A stretch of 64,000 nt of DNA from Trifolium pratense. Its lineage: Eukaryota > Streptophyta > Magnoliopsida > Fabales > Fabaceae. A program made the position numbers and the translations under genes. This document shows positions 10,297 through 21,201 of the stretch, one piece after another (position 1 is the stretch's first letter; each line of letters opens with the position of its first letter). Location of the stretch: the NCBI RefSeq assembly GCF_020283565.1, contig NC_060062.1:7291322-7355321 (forward strand), read 5' to 3'. Below the pieces are notes generated by a model, which was not told where the DNA came from, did no database searches, and saw only the letters and a program-made list of their open reading frames with translations.

Positions 10297-13200
10297 ATGA
10301 GAATTACATTAGTTTCAATGTTTTCCTTCCTTCTCTACATTTATATCAGTTTCCAAATCACCTTTGCCTCAGCCAAATGTCTAGAGTATGAACAATCATT
10401 GCTACTCCAATTAAAGAACAGTCTCATTTACAAGCCAGAACGTTCAACCAAGCTGAAGTTGTGGAATCAAACCATTGCATGCTGCAGTTGGAATGGTGTA
10501 AAATGTGACAGTAAGGGATTTGTTATTGGTCTTGATCTGAGTGCAGAATATATCTTTGGTGGATTTGAAAATTCAAGTAGTCTTTTTAGTCTCCAACATC
10601 TTCAGAAATTGAACTTGGCTGATAACAATTTCAATGCTGTCATTCCATCAGGATTCAGAAAGTTGGAGAAATTGACATATCTGAATTTGTCATATGCTGT
10701 CTTTAAGGGACAGATTCCTATCGAGATTTCTCAGCTTACAAGGTTGGTAACTCTTGATATCTCTTCTCCTAGTTATTTAACAGGACAAGAGCTAAAACTT
10801 GAGAAACCAAATCTACAGAGACTTGTCCAAAATTTGACCAGTCTTACGCAACTGTATATTGATGGTATAATCATAACAGATCATGGACAGAAATGGAGCA
10901 ATTCTTTGTTGCCATTGCATGACCTGCAAGAAATGAGCATGTCTTATTGTAATCTAACAGGACCCCTTCATTCTTCTCTAACAAAACTAGAGAACCTATC
11001 AGTCATTATTCTTGACGGGAACAATTTTTCATCTTCAGTTCCAGAAACATTTGCCAATTTTAAAAATCTGACCACCCTTAGTCTACAAAATTGTGGATTG
11101 GTAGGTACATTTCCACAAAAGATCTTTCAAATTGGAACATTGTTAAATATTGACTTATCGTTCAACTACGATCTCCATGGTTCATTTCCAGAATTTCCAT
11201 TGAGTGGATCTATCCAGACTTTAAGGGTATGTAACACAAGCTTCTCTGGAGAATTTCCACACACAATTGGTAACATGAGACACTTATATAAATTGGATCT
11301 TTCTAATTGTCAATTTAATGGAACACTCCCCAATTCTTTGTCAAACCTCACACAACTTAGTTACTTGGATTTGTCATCTAACAGCTTCACAGGTGCAATG
11401 CCATCATTTCGCATGGCCAAAAACCTTACCCGCATAGACCTTTCACATAATCGTTTAAGTGGTGTAATTTCATCATCTGATTACTTTGAAGGACTGCACA
11501 ATCTTGTCAGCATTGACTTGCGTGATAATTCTATCAATGGCAGTATTCCTTCATCCCTTTTTTCACTCCCGTTACTGCAAGATATTCTCCTCTCACTCAA
11601 CCACTTTAGTAAAGTAGAAGAATTCACAATCATGTCTTCCTCTGTATTAAATATGCTTGAATTAAGTAGCAATGACCTAGCAGGGCCTTTTCCAACATCT
11701 ATCTTCCAACTCAGTTCGCTTTCTGTCCTTGATCTTTCCTATAACAAGTTCACTGGATCCCTGCAGCTAGAAAAACTTTTTGAGCTCAGAAGTTTAACTT
11801 CACTAGACCTATCATACAACAACTTCTCAGTCAATGTGAATGTTGCAAATGCTGATCTGTCTTCTCTTCCCAATATTAGTACTCTAAATTTGGCATCTTG
11901 CAACCTGAAAACTTTTCCTAGTTTCTTGAGAAACAAATCCATAATAACCATTCTAGACCTTTCAAACAATCAAATTCAAGGAAGAGTGCCGAACTGGATC
12001 TGGAAGCTACAAGTTCTTCAAACCCTTAATCTTTCTCACAATATGCTTACTTATTTGGAAGGACCATTGCAAAACCTCACTTCCAACTTGATAAGCCTTG
12101 ACCTTCATAACAACCAATTGAAAGGGCCAATACCTGTTTTTCCAAAATATGCTTCCTATTTGGATTACTCAACGAACAAATTTGGTTCTGTTATTCCGCA
12201 AGATATTGGTAACTACCTGACTTTCACAACCTTTCTGTCGCTTTCAAATAATACTTTACAAGGAAGTATCCCTAATTCCCTCTGCAATGCTTTAAATCTT
12301 CAAGTGCTTGATATTTCCATTAATAACATTTCTGGAACAATTCCTTCATGTCTAATGAATATGACTCAAACCCTTGTGGTATTAAATCTGAGAATGAACA
12401 ATCTCATTGGTACTATCCCAGATGTGTTTCCACCTTCTTGTGCTCTAAGGACTCTTGATCTCCAAAAAAATAACTTAGATGGACAGATTCCAAAATCTCT
12501 TGTGAAGTGCTCAGCACTAGAAGTGTTAGACCTTGCTAATAACAATATTGTTGACAGATTTCCATGTTTGTTGAAGAAGATATCTACACTTCGTGTCCTA
12601 GTCTTGCGCAAAAACAAGTTCTATGATCCCATTGAATGTCAGGCAACCGAAGACACTTGGCGTATGCTTCAGATAATTGATCTAGCTTTTAACAACTTCA
12701 GTGGTAAACTACTAGGAAACTTCTTCACACAGTGGGAGGCAATGATTTCTGATCAAAACCAATTTGATTCGAAGGCAAATCAAATCCGATTTGAGGTTCT
12801 TCATTATGGCCAACTATATTATCAAGATTCAGTGACACTTACAAGCAAAGGTCAACAACTGGAGTTGGTTAAAATTATGTCAATCTACACAACCATTGAT
12901 TTGTCATCCAATCTTTTTGAAGGAACGATACCAAAGGTGTTGATGGACTTCAAAGCACTTTATCTTCTCAACTTTTCAAACAATCGTCTCTCAGGTGAAA
13001 TCCCATCTTCGATAGGGAACTTGAAACAATTAGAATCCTTAGACCTCTCAAATAACTCTTTTGTTGGTGAAATTCCTATGCAACTTGCAAGCTTGTCATT
13101 CCTTTCTTACTTGAACCTTTCCTTCAATCATTTGGTCGGGAAGATCCCAGCAGGTACTCAACTTCAGTCATTTCAAGCAACTTCCTTTGAAGGAAATGAT

Positions 13201-13494
13201 GGGCTATATGGACCTCCATTGAGTAAAATACCAGATAGTAAAAGGCAGGATGAGCTACACCCTCAACTTTCATGTGGAAGGCTAGCTTGTTCAATTGACT
13301 GGAATTTTTTAAGTGTAGAATTGGGATTTGTTTTTGGGCTCGGAATTGTCATTGGTCCTCTCATGTTTTGGAAGAAGTGGAGAATAAGGTATTGGAAACT
13401 TGTGGATAAAATTATTTGCTGGATCTTTTCAAGGATGCATCTTGAATATGTAACCCACAGAGGACAAACATACATCGTTTTAAGGAGGCATTAG
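10297..13494 (+). CDS. LRR receptor-like protein (Ve1/Cf type), full length
   Basis: An intronless 1065-aa RLP, about the length of tomato Ve1. A signal peptide covers about residues 1-26. The LRR cap has CLEYEQSLLLQLKN and CCSWNGVKCD. A long series of plant LRRs follows, then the island region near YYQDSVTLTSKGQQLELVKI, four closing LRRs, a transmembrane helix at about 1005-1025 (GFVFGLGIVIG) and a 40-residue basic tail ending in YIVLRRH. There is no kinase, so signalling would need a partner such as SOBIR1. Residues about 127-332 (LRRs from the QIPIEISQLTRL region to GNMRHLYKL) are the block missing from the three short relatives. It is therefore likely closest to the ancestral form. Ligand unknown. 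Confidence 0.95.
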   Translation: MRITLVSMFSFLLYIYISFQITFASAKCLEYEQSLLLQLKNSLIYKPERSTKLKLWNQTIACCSWNGVKCDSKGFVIGLDLSAEYIFGGFENSSSLFSLQHLQKLNLADNNFNAVIPSGFRKLEKLTYLNLSYAVFKGQIPIEISQLTRLVTLDISSPSYLTGQELKLEKPNLQRLVQNLTSLTQLYIDGIIITDHGQKWSNSLLPLHDLQEMSMSYCNLTGPLHSSLTKLENLSVIILDGNNFSSSVPETFANFKNLTTLSLQNCGLVGTFPQKIFQIGTLLNIDLSFNYDLHGSFPEFPLSGSIQTLRVCNTSFSGEFPHTIGNMRHLYKLDLSNCQFNGTLPNSLSNLTQLSYLDLSSNSFTGAMPSFRMAKNLTRIDLSHNRLSGVISSSDYFEGLHNLVSIDLRDNSINGSIPSSLFSLPLLQDILLSLNHFSKVEEFTIMSSSVLNMLELSSNDLAGPFPTSIFQLSSLSVLDLSYNKFTGSLQLEKLFELRSLTSLDLSYNNFSVNVNVANADLSSLPNISTLNLASCNLKTFPSFLRNKSIITILDLSNNQIQGRVPNWIWKLQVLQTLNLSHNMLTYLEGPLQNLTSNLISLDLHNNQLKGPIPVFPKYASYLDYSTNKFGSVIPQDIGNYLTFTTFLSLSNNTLQGSIPNSLCNALNLQVLDISINNISGTIPSCLMNMTQTLVVLNLRMNNLIGTIPDVFPPSCALRTLDLQKNNLDGQIPKSLVKCSALEVLDLANNNIVDRFPCLLKKISTLRVLVLRKNKFYDPIECQATEDTWRMLQIIDLAFNNFSGKLLGNFFTQWEAMISDQNQFDSKANQIRFEVLHYGQLYYQDSVTLTSKGQQLELVKIMSIYTTIDLSSNLFEGTIPKVLMDFKALYLLNFSNNRLSGEIPSSIGNLKQLESLDLSNNSFVGEIPMQLASLSFLSYLNLSFNHLVGKIPAGTQLQSFQATSFEGNDGLYGPPLSKIPDSKRQDELHPQLSCGRLACSIDWNFLSVELGFVFGLGIVIGPLMFWKKWRIRYWKLVDKIICWIFSRMHLEYVTHRGQTYIVLRRH

Positions 13495-13838
13495 TGACTA
13501 ATGTGTGTGGTAATTTGCAAAGTAGTATTTTATATTTCCAACTCTGTTATCTTATAAGTGTGGATTGGAAATTGTCATTGGTCCCCTCATAGTGACATTA
13601 GTGACTAATGAGTGTGCTAATTAGTAAAAGTGTTTTCTATTTATAAATATATATGTTGTTCATTATGTATACTTCTTTGTGATAATATGTTCCAAATCTT
13701 TGAAGAGATTGTATTAAATAAAATAGCTTCACTTGGACCTGTTCAAATATTATATGTGTTTCTTTGTAAGAGGAAAGGGTTCCAAAATATCAAGCTACTT
13801 GATAAGTTCCACTTTTGATTGAAGAACATATATAACGG
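13495..13838. other. 3' flank of the full-length RLP gene
   Basis: The stretch contains partial repeats of the gene's own 3' end: GAAATTGTCATTGGTCC near 13567, and GTGACTAATGTGTGTG-like sequence twice. This points to a small tandem duplication of the tail and 3' UTR. No gene is seen. Confidence 0.45.
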
Positions 13839-13985
13839 AAATGGATTCCCTGCGGTCACTATTTGACTGCAGGTTAATCTCAGCCTTACAAATTTGTTAA
13901 TATATATTATTTATTTAATCAAAATTAAATCCAATGGTTCACATGCAGTGACTGCACCATGCTTTGACTGCATAGAATCCAGGTC
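13839..13985. mobile_element. Small MITE, first of an inverted pair
   Basis: It runs from GGAAATGGATTCCCTGCGGT to TGCATAGAATCCAGGTCCC. The same sequence, in reverse orientation, lies at 14411-14602. The ends are themselves roughly inverted (ATGGATTCC against GGAATCCAG). It has no coding capacity. The family is not recognised. Confidence 0.65.
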
Positions 13986-14410
13986 CCTACTATGTGCGAT
14001 CTTTACTTTTACACCATTTAATCAACCAATCGGGATCAGAACGTTGGGAAAGTTAAGCGTGCAATATGTATTTTGAGGCATCCTATTCCAGACACCAATG
14101 ATACTCTTGCAGCACAAGGATCATTCTGCCACAGAAGAAACTTAATTGAAATATGCATTTGGGTCTTTCATATTTTTAGATATGATTTAGGCTATATGTT
14201 CACAAGCTTTTTCTGAATGAGCTTTTTGTTTAATCATATATCTTATGGAGACTAATTAACAAGCACTTAGAGGGTGTAAAAGAATTAGTGGAGAATAAGG
14301 ACTTTTCTTATCTATTATTTAGTTTGTTAAGAATTAAGATCTTCCATTTATGACATGAGGATGATATTTTCTACCCTCAAAATTGTTTGTTAGACAAAGT
14401 ATGTTATATA
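13986..14410. other. Spacer between the inverted MITE pair
   Basis: AT-rich spacer of about 425 bp with no gene. Together with the two flanking MITE copies it would form the loop of a large hairpin. Confidence 0.4.
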
Positions 14411-14602
14411 TGGGACCAGGATTCCATGCGGTCAAAGTATGGTGCAGTCATGCAGTCACTGCATGTGAACCATTGGATTGAATTTTGATTAAATAAATAA
14501 TATATATTAATAAATTTGTAAGGCTGAGATTATATATTAATAAATTTGTAAGGCTGAGATTAACCTACAGTCAAATAATGAACACAAGGAATCCATTTCC
14601 CA
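14411..14602. mobile_element. Small MITE, second of an inverted pair
   Basis: An inverted copy of the element at 13839-13985, starting GGATTCCATGCGGTCAAAG. It is longer because a 31-bp internal piece (ATATTAATAAATTTGTAAGG and following) is duplicated in tandem. Confidence 0.65.
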
Positions 14603-15074
14603 CATAGTAGTCATGTTTATACAAAGTTGTAAACTAACATTTCCAATAACTAAATAAAAGTCTTCAAACTATAAACCGACAATCTGTGTACCCTTAGAAA
14701 TCTAGTATAGATACCTTAGCAGACAGATACGATGGACCACACACGACTCTCTGACGTAGAAAATGAGCTTACGAGTACCATCCAAACATACATAGAATTG
14801 AAAAACAAACACTAATAACTGCTTTGGATACAAGATAAAGCATCTGACTAAAACAAATTAAGTGAAGGGATTAATTTCTATTACAAGTTATTTTTTCATA
14901 AGTACTGATTAAAACAAATTAACAAGAGCTATTCTAAAATTAAAACAACTAAACAACTGACAGTAGCAGCTGGAACAACGCAGTAAATAGAATTCCCTAC
15001 AATCCAAACATGGCCCCTACCACAATGAAAAACACATACCAAGGATTCAAAAGCTGCACATAAATCTGTGTTAA
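14603..15074. other. Intergenic DNA in the RLP cluster
   Basis: No gene, RNA or clear repeat was recognised in this stretch. Confidence 0.4.
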
Positions 15075-15250
15075 TCCAAAACCAATCAGAGCTACTAACT
15101 TATCATTGCTGCTCCAATTAAAAACAAAATCTCACATTCAAGCCTCAACGTTACACTAAACTAAAGCTATGAAATTAATAAAGCACTGCAGTTGGACCAA
15201 AGTTTGAAGAATCAATCTCTGGTGGATTTGATTAATCAAGTCTTGGTACA
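15075..15250 (+). pseudogene. RLP N-terminal relic
   Basis: The plus strand contains TCATTGCTGCTCCAATTAAA, which corresponds to the SLLLQLK part of the LRR cap in the 10297 gene, then a decayed CSW segment (CACTGCAGTTGGACC) and an ISGGFD-like segment. Stops and missing bases break it. It is another fragment of a long-form RLP. Confidence 0.55.
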
Positions 15251-15359
15251 GCCATAATCAGCAACTCATTCCAACCTCCATGAGTACTTCTCTGTTTTTC
15301 AAGTTTTTGATCAAACAAATCTAATGATTCAGCTTCCATGAAAATATCCTTATAATTTG

Positions 15360-15660
15360 AACACAATCACCACAACTCCACGTGACACTATTTTATTTAA
15401 ATTTGATATAACATATATCTTATCACAAACAAGTATACATAAACAACAAAAGAGTTGGAAATAGAGAAAATACAAAAGCAGTAAGCACAAAGTACAACTT
15501 AAAGGGAAATAGAAAACATTATTTTAATAATTATCACAATCCTAACACTAATGTTATCACCACCTTAAAATTGTGTATGTTTGTCCTCTATCAGTTGCAA
15601 ATTCGAAATACATCCTTGAAAACATCCAACAAAGAATTTTATCCACAAGTTTCCATGTGA
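15360..15660 (-). pseudogene. Duplicated tail and 3' UTR of the RLP gene at 15925
   Basis: Sequence at 15480-15655 repeats 15840-16018: the AACTTAAAGGGAAATA 3' flank followed by the reverse complement of the last codons (YATDRGQTYTVLRW region). It stops at the ATTTTATCCACAAGTTT boundary, so only the tail of the gene was copied. The shared flanks mark a partial tandem duplication of the 3' end of the minus-strand gene. Confidence 0.7.
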
Positions 15661-15924
15661 CACAATTTTATTATTATTTATATTGTTAATTTTTTATTCA
15701 AATAAACACACAAATCCATGTGACACAATTTTATTTAAATTTGACATAACATATATCTCATCACAAAGAAGTATACATAAAGAACAACAGAGTTGGAAAT
15801 AGAACCAATACAATTTTAAGCATGCTAGAAATGGAAATACAAAAGTAGTGAACACAAAGTACAACTTAAAGGGAAATACAAAACATTATTTTAATAATTA
15901 TCACAACGAGTAGCTCTAATATTA

Positions 15925-18405
15925 TCACCACCTTAAAACTGTGTATGTTTGTCCTCTATCAGTTGCATATTCAAGATACATCCTTGAAAACATCCAACAA
16001 AGAATTTTATCCACAAGTTTGCAATACCTTACCCTCCATTGCTTCCATAACATTACGGGACCAATGATGATTCCTAGCCCAAAAACAAATCCCAACTCCA
16101 CACTTAAAAAACTCCAATCAATTGAACAGGCTAACCTTCCACATGCTGGCTGTGGATGCGGATCATATGGCCGTTTTGGTATTTCAGTCAAGGGAGGACC
16201 ATATAGTCCATAATTTCCTTCAAAGGAAGAAGCTTGAAATGACTGAAGTTGAGTACCTGTTGGGATCTTCCCAACCAAATGATTGAAGGAAAGGTTCAAA
16301 TAAGAAAGGAATGACAAGCTTGCAAGCTGCATAGGAATTTCACCAACCAAAGAGTTATTTGAAAGATCCAAGGACTCTAACTGTTTCAGGCTCCCAATAG
16401 TTGATGGAATTTCATTAGAGAAAGCATTGTTAGACAAGTTGAGAACATATAGTGCTTTCAAATCCATTAGATCTTCTGGTATTTGTCCTTCAAAGTGATT
16501 GGATGAGAAATCAATGGCTATAAAGATTTTTAGAACTTTTACTAACTCCATCTGTTGACCTTTACTCACAAGTGTCACACTATCCTGATAATATACATTA
16601 TATATCGCAGACCGGATAATGTCTGGTTCAACATTATCATTGTCATCCTTCATTTTTTTCAAGGTTCTGAAATAATTTTTTGGTAGTTTACCACTAAAAT
16701 TATTGAAAGCAATGTCCACGATTTGAATCATTTTCCATGGATTTTTTGCTTTTGAACATCCCAAGGTACCATGAAATTTGTTGTGCCGTAGTATTAGGAC
16801 CTTAAGTGTGGGTATGTTCTGCAGAAAGCATGGAAATTGACCAACAATCTGATTTGTTCCGATGTCTAGTACCTCTAATTTGGAGCAATGAGCAAGAGAC
16901 ATGGGAACTGACCCATGTAATAGATTTCCATGGAGGTTCAAAGTTTGTAAAGAGCAAGAAGCTGGAAACTTATATGGGATTGGACCTTGCAGACTGTTCC
17001 CCCTCAAATTTAATACCTTAAGGGTCTCAGTCATTGTCATTAAACATGAGGGAATTGATCCAGAAATGTTGTTGAAGGAAAGATCAAGCAGTTGAAGACG
17101 TGAAGCTTGGCATAAGGAACTAGGTATACTTCCATGAAAATTATTGTTTGAAAGAGAGATAAAATTTGTGAAAGATACATAATTGCCAATATCTTGTGGG
17201 ATAGTAGAGCTAAATTTGTTCATCGAGTAATCTAAATAGGTAGCATATTTAAGAAAAACAGGTATTGGCCCTTTTAGTTTGTTGTTATGAAGATCAACTA
17301 TAAGGATGTAAGTTAGATTTGTTAGAGGTCCTTCCAATTCAGTAAGCAAATTGTGTGAAATGTTAAGTTTTTTAAGACTTTGTAGTTTCCAAATCCAATT
17401 GGGCAGTACTCCTTGAATTTGGTTATTTGAAAGATCTAGAAAGACCAATGTTGACTGGTTCATCAAGAAACTAGGGAAAGTTTTCAAGTTGCAGGATGCC
17501 AACCTTAGAATAATTGCTCGAAACAAAGAAGGTTCAACATTTATTGGATTCCCCTTAAGAAATAATTTGTTGTATGAAATGTCTAGGAAATTTAAATTTT
17601 TTAGCTCGAAAAACTTATCTAGGTGAAGTGATCCATTGAACTTGTTAAAGGAAAGATCAAGGTGAGATAGTGATTTTAGCTGAAAGATGGATATTGGAAA
17701 AGGACCTGATAGATAATTGGTACTTAAATCAAGGATCTTTAATATAGAGGAAGACACATTGAAGAATTCATCTAGTTTACTAAACTGGTTGTCTTCAAGC
17801 GAAATCATCTCCAATGATGGGAGTGTAAAAAGGGATGAAGGAATTGCACCACTTAAATCATTATGAGAAAGGTCTAAGTAGGTAAGACGCGTGAGGTTTG
17901 ACATTGAATTGGGAATTGCACCACTCAAATCATTTTGTGAAAGGTCTAGGTAGGTAAGGTGTGTGAGGTTTGACATTGAATTAGAAAGTGTTCCATAAAA
18001 ATGACAGTTAGAAAGATCTAATTCTTTTAACTTCTCCAACTTACTGAATCCTGATGGAATGGAAGAATTGAAATTGGTATAAGACAAGTACAGTTCCTGG
18101 AGATGTTGGAGACTAAAAAGGCTACTTGAATTGTTAAATCCACCAGAGATGAGTTCTTCTTCTATAAGGTAAAGGGCAATAACATGCCCCTCATTGTCAC
18201 ATCTAACACCTCTCCAATAACAGCAAGCAGTGCTATTATTCCACAATTTCAGTGTGGTGGAATATTTAGGATCAAATGTGAGATTGTTTTTGAATTGGAG
18301 CAACAAAGATTGTTGGTCTTCAAGACAATTAATGGGAGAGGCTTGAGTGATATATATGCAGTAGGAGTAGCATAGAAGGAATGAAACTAATAATGTAATT
18401 TTCAT
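15925..18405 (-). CDS. LRR receptor-like protein (Ve/Cf type), short form
   Basis: An intronless 826-aa RLP. A signal peptide (MKITLLVSFLLCYSYCIYIT) leads into the cap motif NCLEDQQSLLLQFKNN with CCYWRGVRCD. Plant LRRs follow, including a 24-residue unit present twice in tandem (NSMSNLTxLTYLDLSxNDL). The island region reads VYYQDSVTLVSKGQQMELVK, the transmembrane helix lies at about 767-787, and the tail ends YTVLRW. It shares the missing N-terminal LRR block with the genes at 1627 and 6496. Its N-terminal part is almost identical to the 6496 gene, while from the central LRRs onward it resembles the 1627 gene, a mosaic that fits gene conversion or unequal exchange in the cluster. The receptor role without its own kinase is inferred from the family. 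Confidence 0.93.
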   Translation of the reverse strand: MKITLLVSFLLCYSYCIYITQASPINCLEDQQSLLLQFKNNLTFDPKYSTTLKLWNNSTACCYWRGVRCDNEGHVIALYLIEEELISGGFNNSSSLFSLQHLQELYLSYTNFNSSIPSGFSKLEKLKELDLSNCHFYGTLSNSMSNLTHLTYLDLSQNDLSGAIPNSMSNLTRLTYLDLSHNDLSGAIPSSLFTLPSLEMISLEDNQFSKLDEFFNVSSSILKILDLSTNYLSGPFPISIFQLKSLSHLDLSFNKFNGSLHLDKFFELKNLNFLDISYNKLFLKGNPINVEPSLFRAIILRLASCNLKTFPSFLMNQSTLVFLDLSNNQIQGVLPNWIWKLQSLKKLNISHNLLTELEGPLTNLTYILIVDLHNNKLKGPIPVFLKYATYLDYSMNKFSSTIPQDIGNYVSFTNFISLSNNNFHGSIPSSLCQASRLQLLDLSFNNISGSIPSCLMTMTETLKVLNLRGNSLQGPIPYKFPASCSLQTLNLHGNLLHGSVPMSLAHCSKLEVLDIGTNQIVGQFPCFLQNIPTLKVLILRHNKFHGTLGCSKAKNPWKMIQIVDIAFNNFSGKLPKNYFRTLKKMKDDNDNVEPDIIRSAIYNVYYQDSVTLVSKGQQMELVKVLKIFIAIDFSSNHFEGQIPEDLMDLKALYVLNLSNNAFSNEIPSTIGSLKQLESLDLSNNSLVGEIPMQLASLSFLSYLNLSFNHLVGKIPTGTQLQSFQASSFEGNYGLYGPPLTEIPKRPYDPHPQPACGRLACSIDWSFLSVELGFVFGLGIIIGPVMLWKQWRVRYCKLVDKILCWMFSRMYLEYATDRGQTYTVLRW

Positions 18406-18726
18406 TGCTCTTTCTAATGAAATTACATTATATTTGTGAAACTAATGTATTATATATATTATATACTCTATATAGTTGAACACACGCTTTATCCCGTGTG
18501 TTTTGTTGAACAAGAGTGGGAGAAGGATGACTTCATTAGCTATACAACTGGCTTTTTTTGTCCACTATGAATTGATGGCAGAAAAAGGTCAACAAACATT
18601 GATTTTTAATAATAAATTGGTTGAGGTTTTAAATTAATCAATATTAGTACCCAAAATAATAATCAATGTTTTTTGTCAATAAAATTAAATAATATTTTTT
18701 TAAAAATTAATTATATTTAAACCGCC
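18406..18726. other. Promoter side of the RLP gene at 15925
   Basis: TATATATATTATATACTCTATATAG lies about 40-70 bp upstream of the minus-strand start. No other feature is seen. Confidence 0.35.
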
Positions 18727-18857
18727 TTTCAAGTGTTCGTTGAGTCTCACATTGGATGAACAGTGGATGTTGAACACTTTATAAGTTAGAAGGTTCATAA
18801 ACCTAAGTTGTTCAAGGCCCGATGTGATGATCCTCATAGCCCTCATGACCCAACAAA
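18727..18857 (+). mobile_element. LTR retrotransposon relic
   Basis: The sequence TGAGTCTCACATTGGATG ... GAACACTTTATAAG ... CCCGATGTGATGATCC ... CCTCATGACCCAACA matches the LTR fragment at 31240-31420 in the BAG gene intron, where a primer binding site follows. Here the primer site is lost and no internal region is visible. Confidence 0.65.
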
Positions 18858-20159
18858 GATACAAATAATTTTTTTACTTTTTATTAATTGACTATAACCG
18901 TGGATTTGATTAAACATTATTCTCTACTGACTTGATTATTTAAATTTACTCCAACACTGGGGCGAGCGTTCAACTCACGCCCTTGCGGAACTCCTTACCA
19001 ATTGGACCGGCGGCAGAAAACACTTTTTTAATCTGTTCAAAATGACATCTTAAATTGATTCTAGAGAATCAATGACGCAAAATACACTCTCTCTATTGTG
19101 TAGTATAAATAAATAAATTGCAGCAAACTAGCAACAATACCGCGCTATTCCACCATTAACAGACAAACATGGAAACCACTTTTATCATTAGAACAGAAGT
19201 AACAAAACAGCTCACTGTAGCATTTTATCAAACACAGGTTTGGCGTTGAAACGGAAACACATCAATAACAACCAATTGCAACATTTTTGTCAAACACACA
19301 CTGAAATTCTAACCTATATACATCAATAACAATTAACAACTCACTGAAGCATATTGTCAAACACATGGAGACATTCAAAAATGGAAAAATAAAAAAGCAT
19401 ATCATTGCATGTCTTACTATATATTGAATTTGATGGAAGAAAGAAAACAAAATAAAAAGTGAAAAGAAGAAAGAATGCGAACTAACCAGAACAGGAATAC
19501 AGCGACAAAGCTTCCATGCGACGCAGCAACAACCGCAAGGAAGAATTTTGTAATATATAGAATAACATGAAGGAGAAAATGTTACACCATCCATAATTAT
19601 ATGCAAAATTGCACTTTTTAAATTCATTGAGTAATTGATGTTTATGGACTATAATAAAAACTATATACACCTGAATTTAAAAAGTAAAATTTTACTTATA
19701 TTTATAGTCGGATGAAGTATTTAGTAAGAAATTTATTGTTTAAATTATTCTTACTAAATAGTATTGCTCTAATATGAAATATGATCAAATTAATGTTAGT
19801 CAAAAGAAAAGAAAATATAAAACGAAGATAAAATGACCATATAACATCAAACGGTAATCTTTTGACAATATATAGAAGTTATTAAATTGGATTATGTGTA
19901 TCAAAACAAATGTAACATTAAATTGATGATATGATATCTTATGTAAGGTAGCGTATCATCAATTTTGATATTCTTTATGCTACGTAATGAAACTCAAATA
20001 ATAAAAAAAAATAAGGTATGTATTATAAGTTTATGAAACTCACTTAGATACCATTATTAGAGATGCTCTTAAAGATATAAAGAGTATGGTTGAACTTTCA
20101 TCGTTTTACTTTTAAAAAAAAAATTATACAATATTTTCAAATAAACAAATAATAAATTT
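18858..20159. other. Intergenic AT-rich DNA
   Basis: No gene is recognisable. A tRNA-like stretch on the minus strand at about 18957-19017 (GTCCAATTGGTAAGGAGTTC, then a degenerate B box) may be a SINE remnant. Frames near 19262-19670 show no family resemblance and are likely random. Stowaway-like debris is visible near 19660-19760. Confidence 0.45.
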
Positions 20160-20235
20160 TTTTTTACAATGAGCCGGGGATCGAACCCAGCACCTATAAC
20201 ATACTACTCAAACCCCTCACCACTAGACCAAAAAG
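20160..20235 (-). mobile_element. tRNA-derived SINE-like fragment
   Basis: On the minus strand GGTCTAGTGGTGAGGGGTTT (A box region) is followed by GCTGGGTTCGATCCCCGGCT (strong B box) and then ATTGTAAAAAAAA. The order A box, B box and A-rich end fits a SINE head. Pairing of tRNA arms is not convincing, so a functional tRNA was rejected. Confidence 0.55.
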
Positions 20236-20324
20236 TTGATAATTTGAAATATGTTTTTGTGGGTTTTCCTTGGAATAAGTTGCATGGGAAGATGTAAAAA
20301 CAATTTATGGTGACTACTTCTCTA

Positions 20325-21201
20325 CCCTCACATAAATTGAGGGTATATGCCCTATGCTGACATGACACCAATCAAATTCAGTCATATATGTGTCAAAGTC
20401 AAACATAAATAATTTTTTACCAAAAAGTAATTTTGACTACTTTAATTTTCAAATAATAGTTATATTTTAGGTTACTATTTCTCATTAATTATATTTTTGG
20501 TTACACATATTCTTAGGTTGTTTTTAGTATATAGAGTCTTTTGTGACTTAGAGCATCCACAATGGAGATACTCATTTTTTAGTATTTAATTGGGTTCCAC
20601 GTGTACACATCACTCATTTATAATTTTTTATAATAGTACCTAATAAGTACTCAATCCCTCCAACCCAACATCTCTTAAAAAATTTTAAAAAGGTCTCACC
20701 AATAACACATCTCACCAATAAATTTACATCATTATAAATGGGACCCACAAAAATAATATTGGTATTAATGCTTATTTTAGAACCGGTGCCTATTAGGTAC
20801 TCATTTATGTTTTGCTCCAGCGTCGTTTTTGAAAAAGAAATTTTAAAGCCAGAATAAAGACAATAATGGGTTTGGGTGTTACAGTGACGACGACAAGTGA
20901 AGCGGCGGCGACAAGCGAAGCGCCGACGATTTTTTTTTATCTTACGGAGAAAGAAAAGATGAATCTGTAAGAAAAGATTAATAGGATTTGTGAAAAGTGT
21001 TTTTTTAGTAAATCATAAGAATATGTGTAACCTAAAATATAATTAAAGAAAAATAGTAAATAAAATATAATTATTTGAAAATTAAAGTAGTCAAAATTAC
21101 TTTTGGTAAAAAATTATTTATGTTTGACTTAGACACATATATGGCTGAATTTAATTGGTATCATGTCAGCATAGGGCACCTACCCTCAATTTATGTGAGG
21201 G
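20325..21201. mobile_element. Long-TIR (Mutator-like) non-autonomous element
   Basis: Inverted repeats of about 200 bp bound it. The left end CCCTCACATAAATTGAGGG is mirrored by CCCTCAATTTATGTGAGGG on the right. Inner parts such as CCTATGCTGACATGA and AAATAATTTTTTACCAAAAA are also mirrored. The tip is palindromic. The middle (about 20550-20830) holds an unrelated insertion starting GAGCATCCACAATGGAG, typical of a common hAT-like MITE. No coding capacity and no clear target duplication were seen. Confidence 0.8.

Noticed and set aside
19262..19670. Two overlapping minus-strand frames of about 60-120 codons
   Set aside because: Low-complexity Phe/Ile-rich translation, no homology recognised, no promoter context.
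20160..20235. tRNA gene on the minus strand
   Set aside because: Strong A- and B-box-like motifs, but the acceptor and anticodon stems do not pair well and an A-rich end follows; SINE head is more likely.
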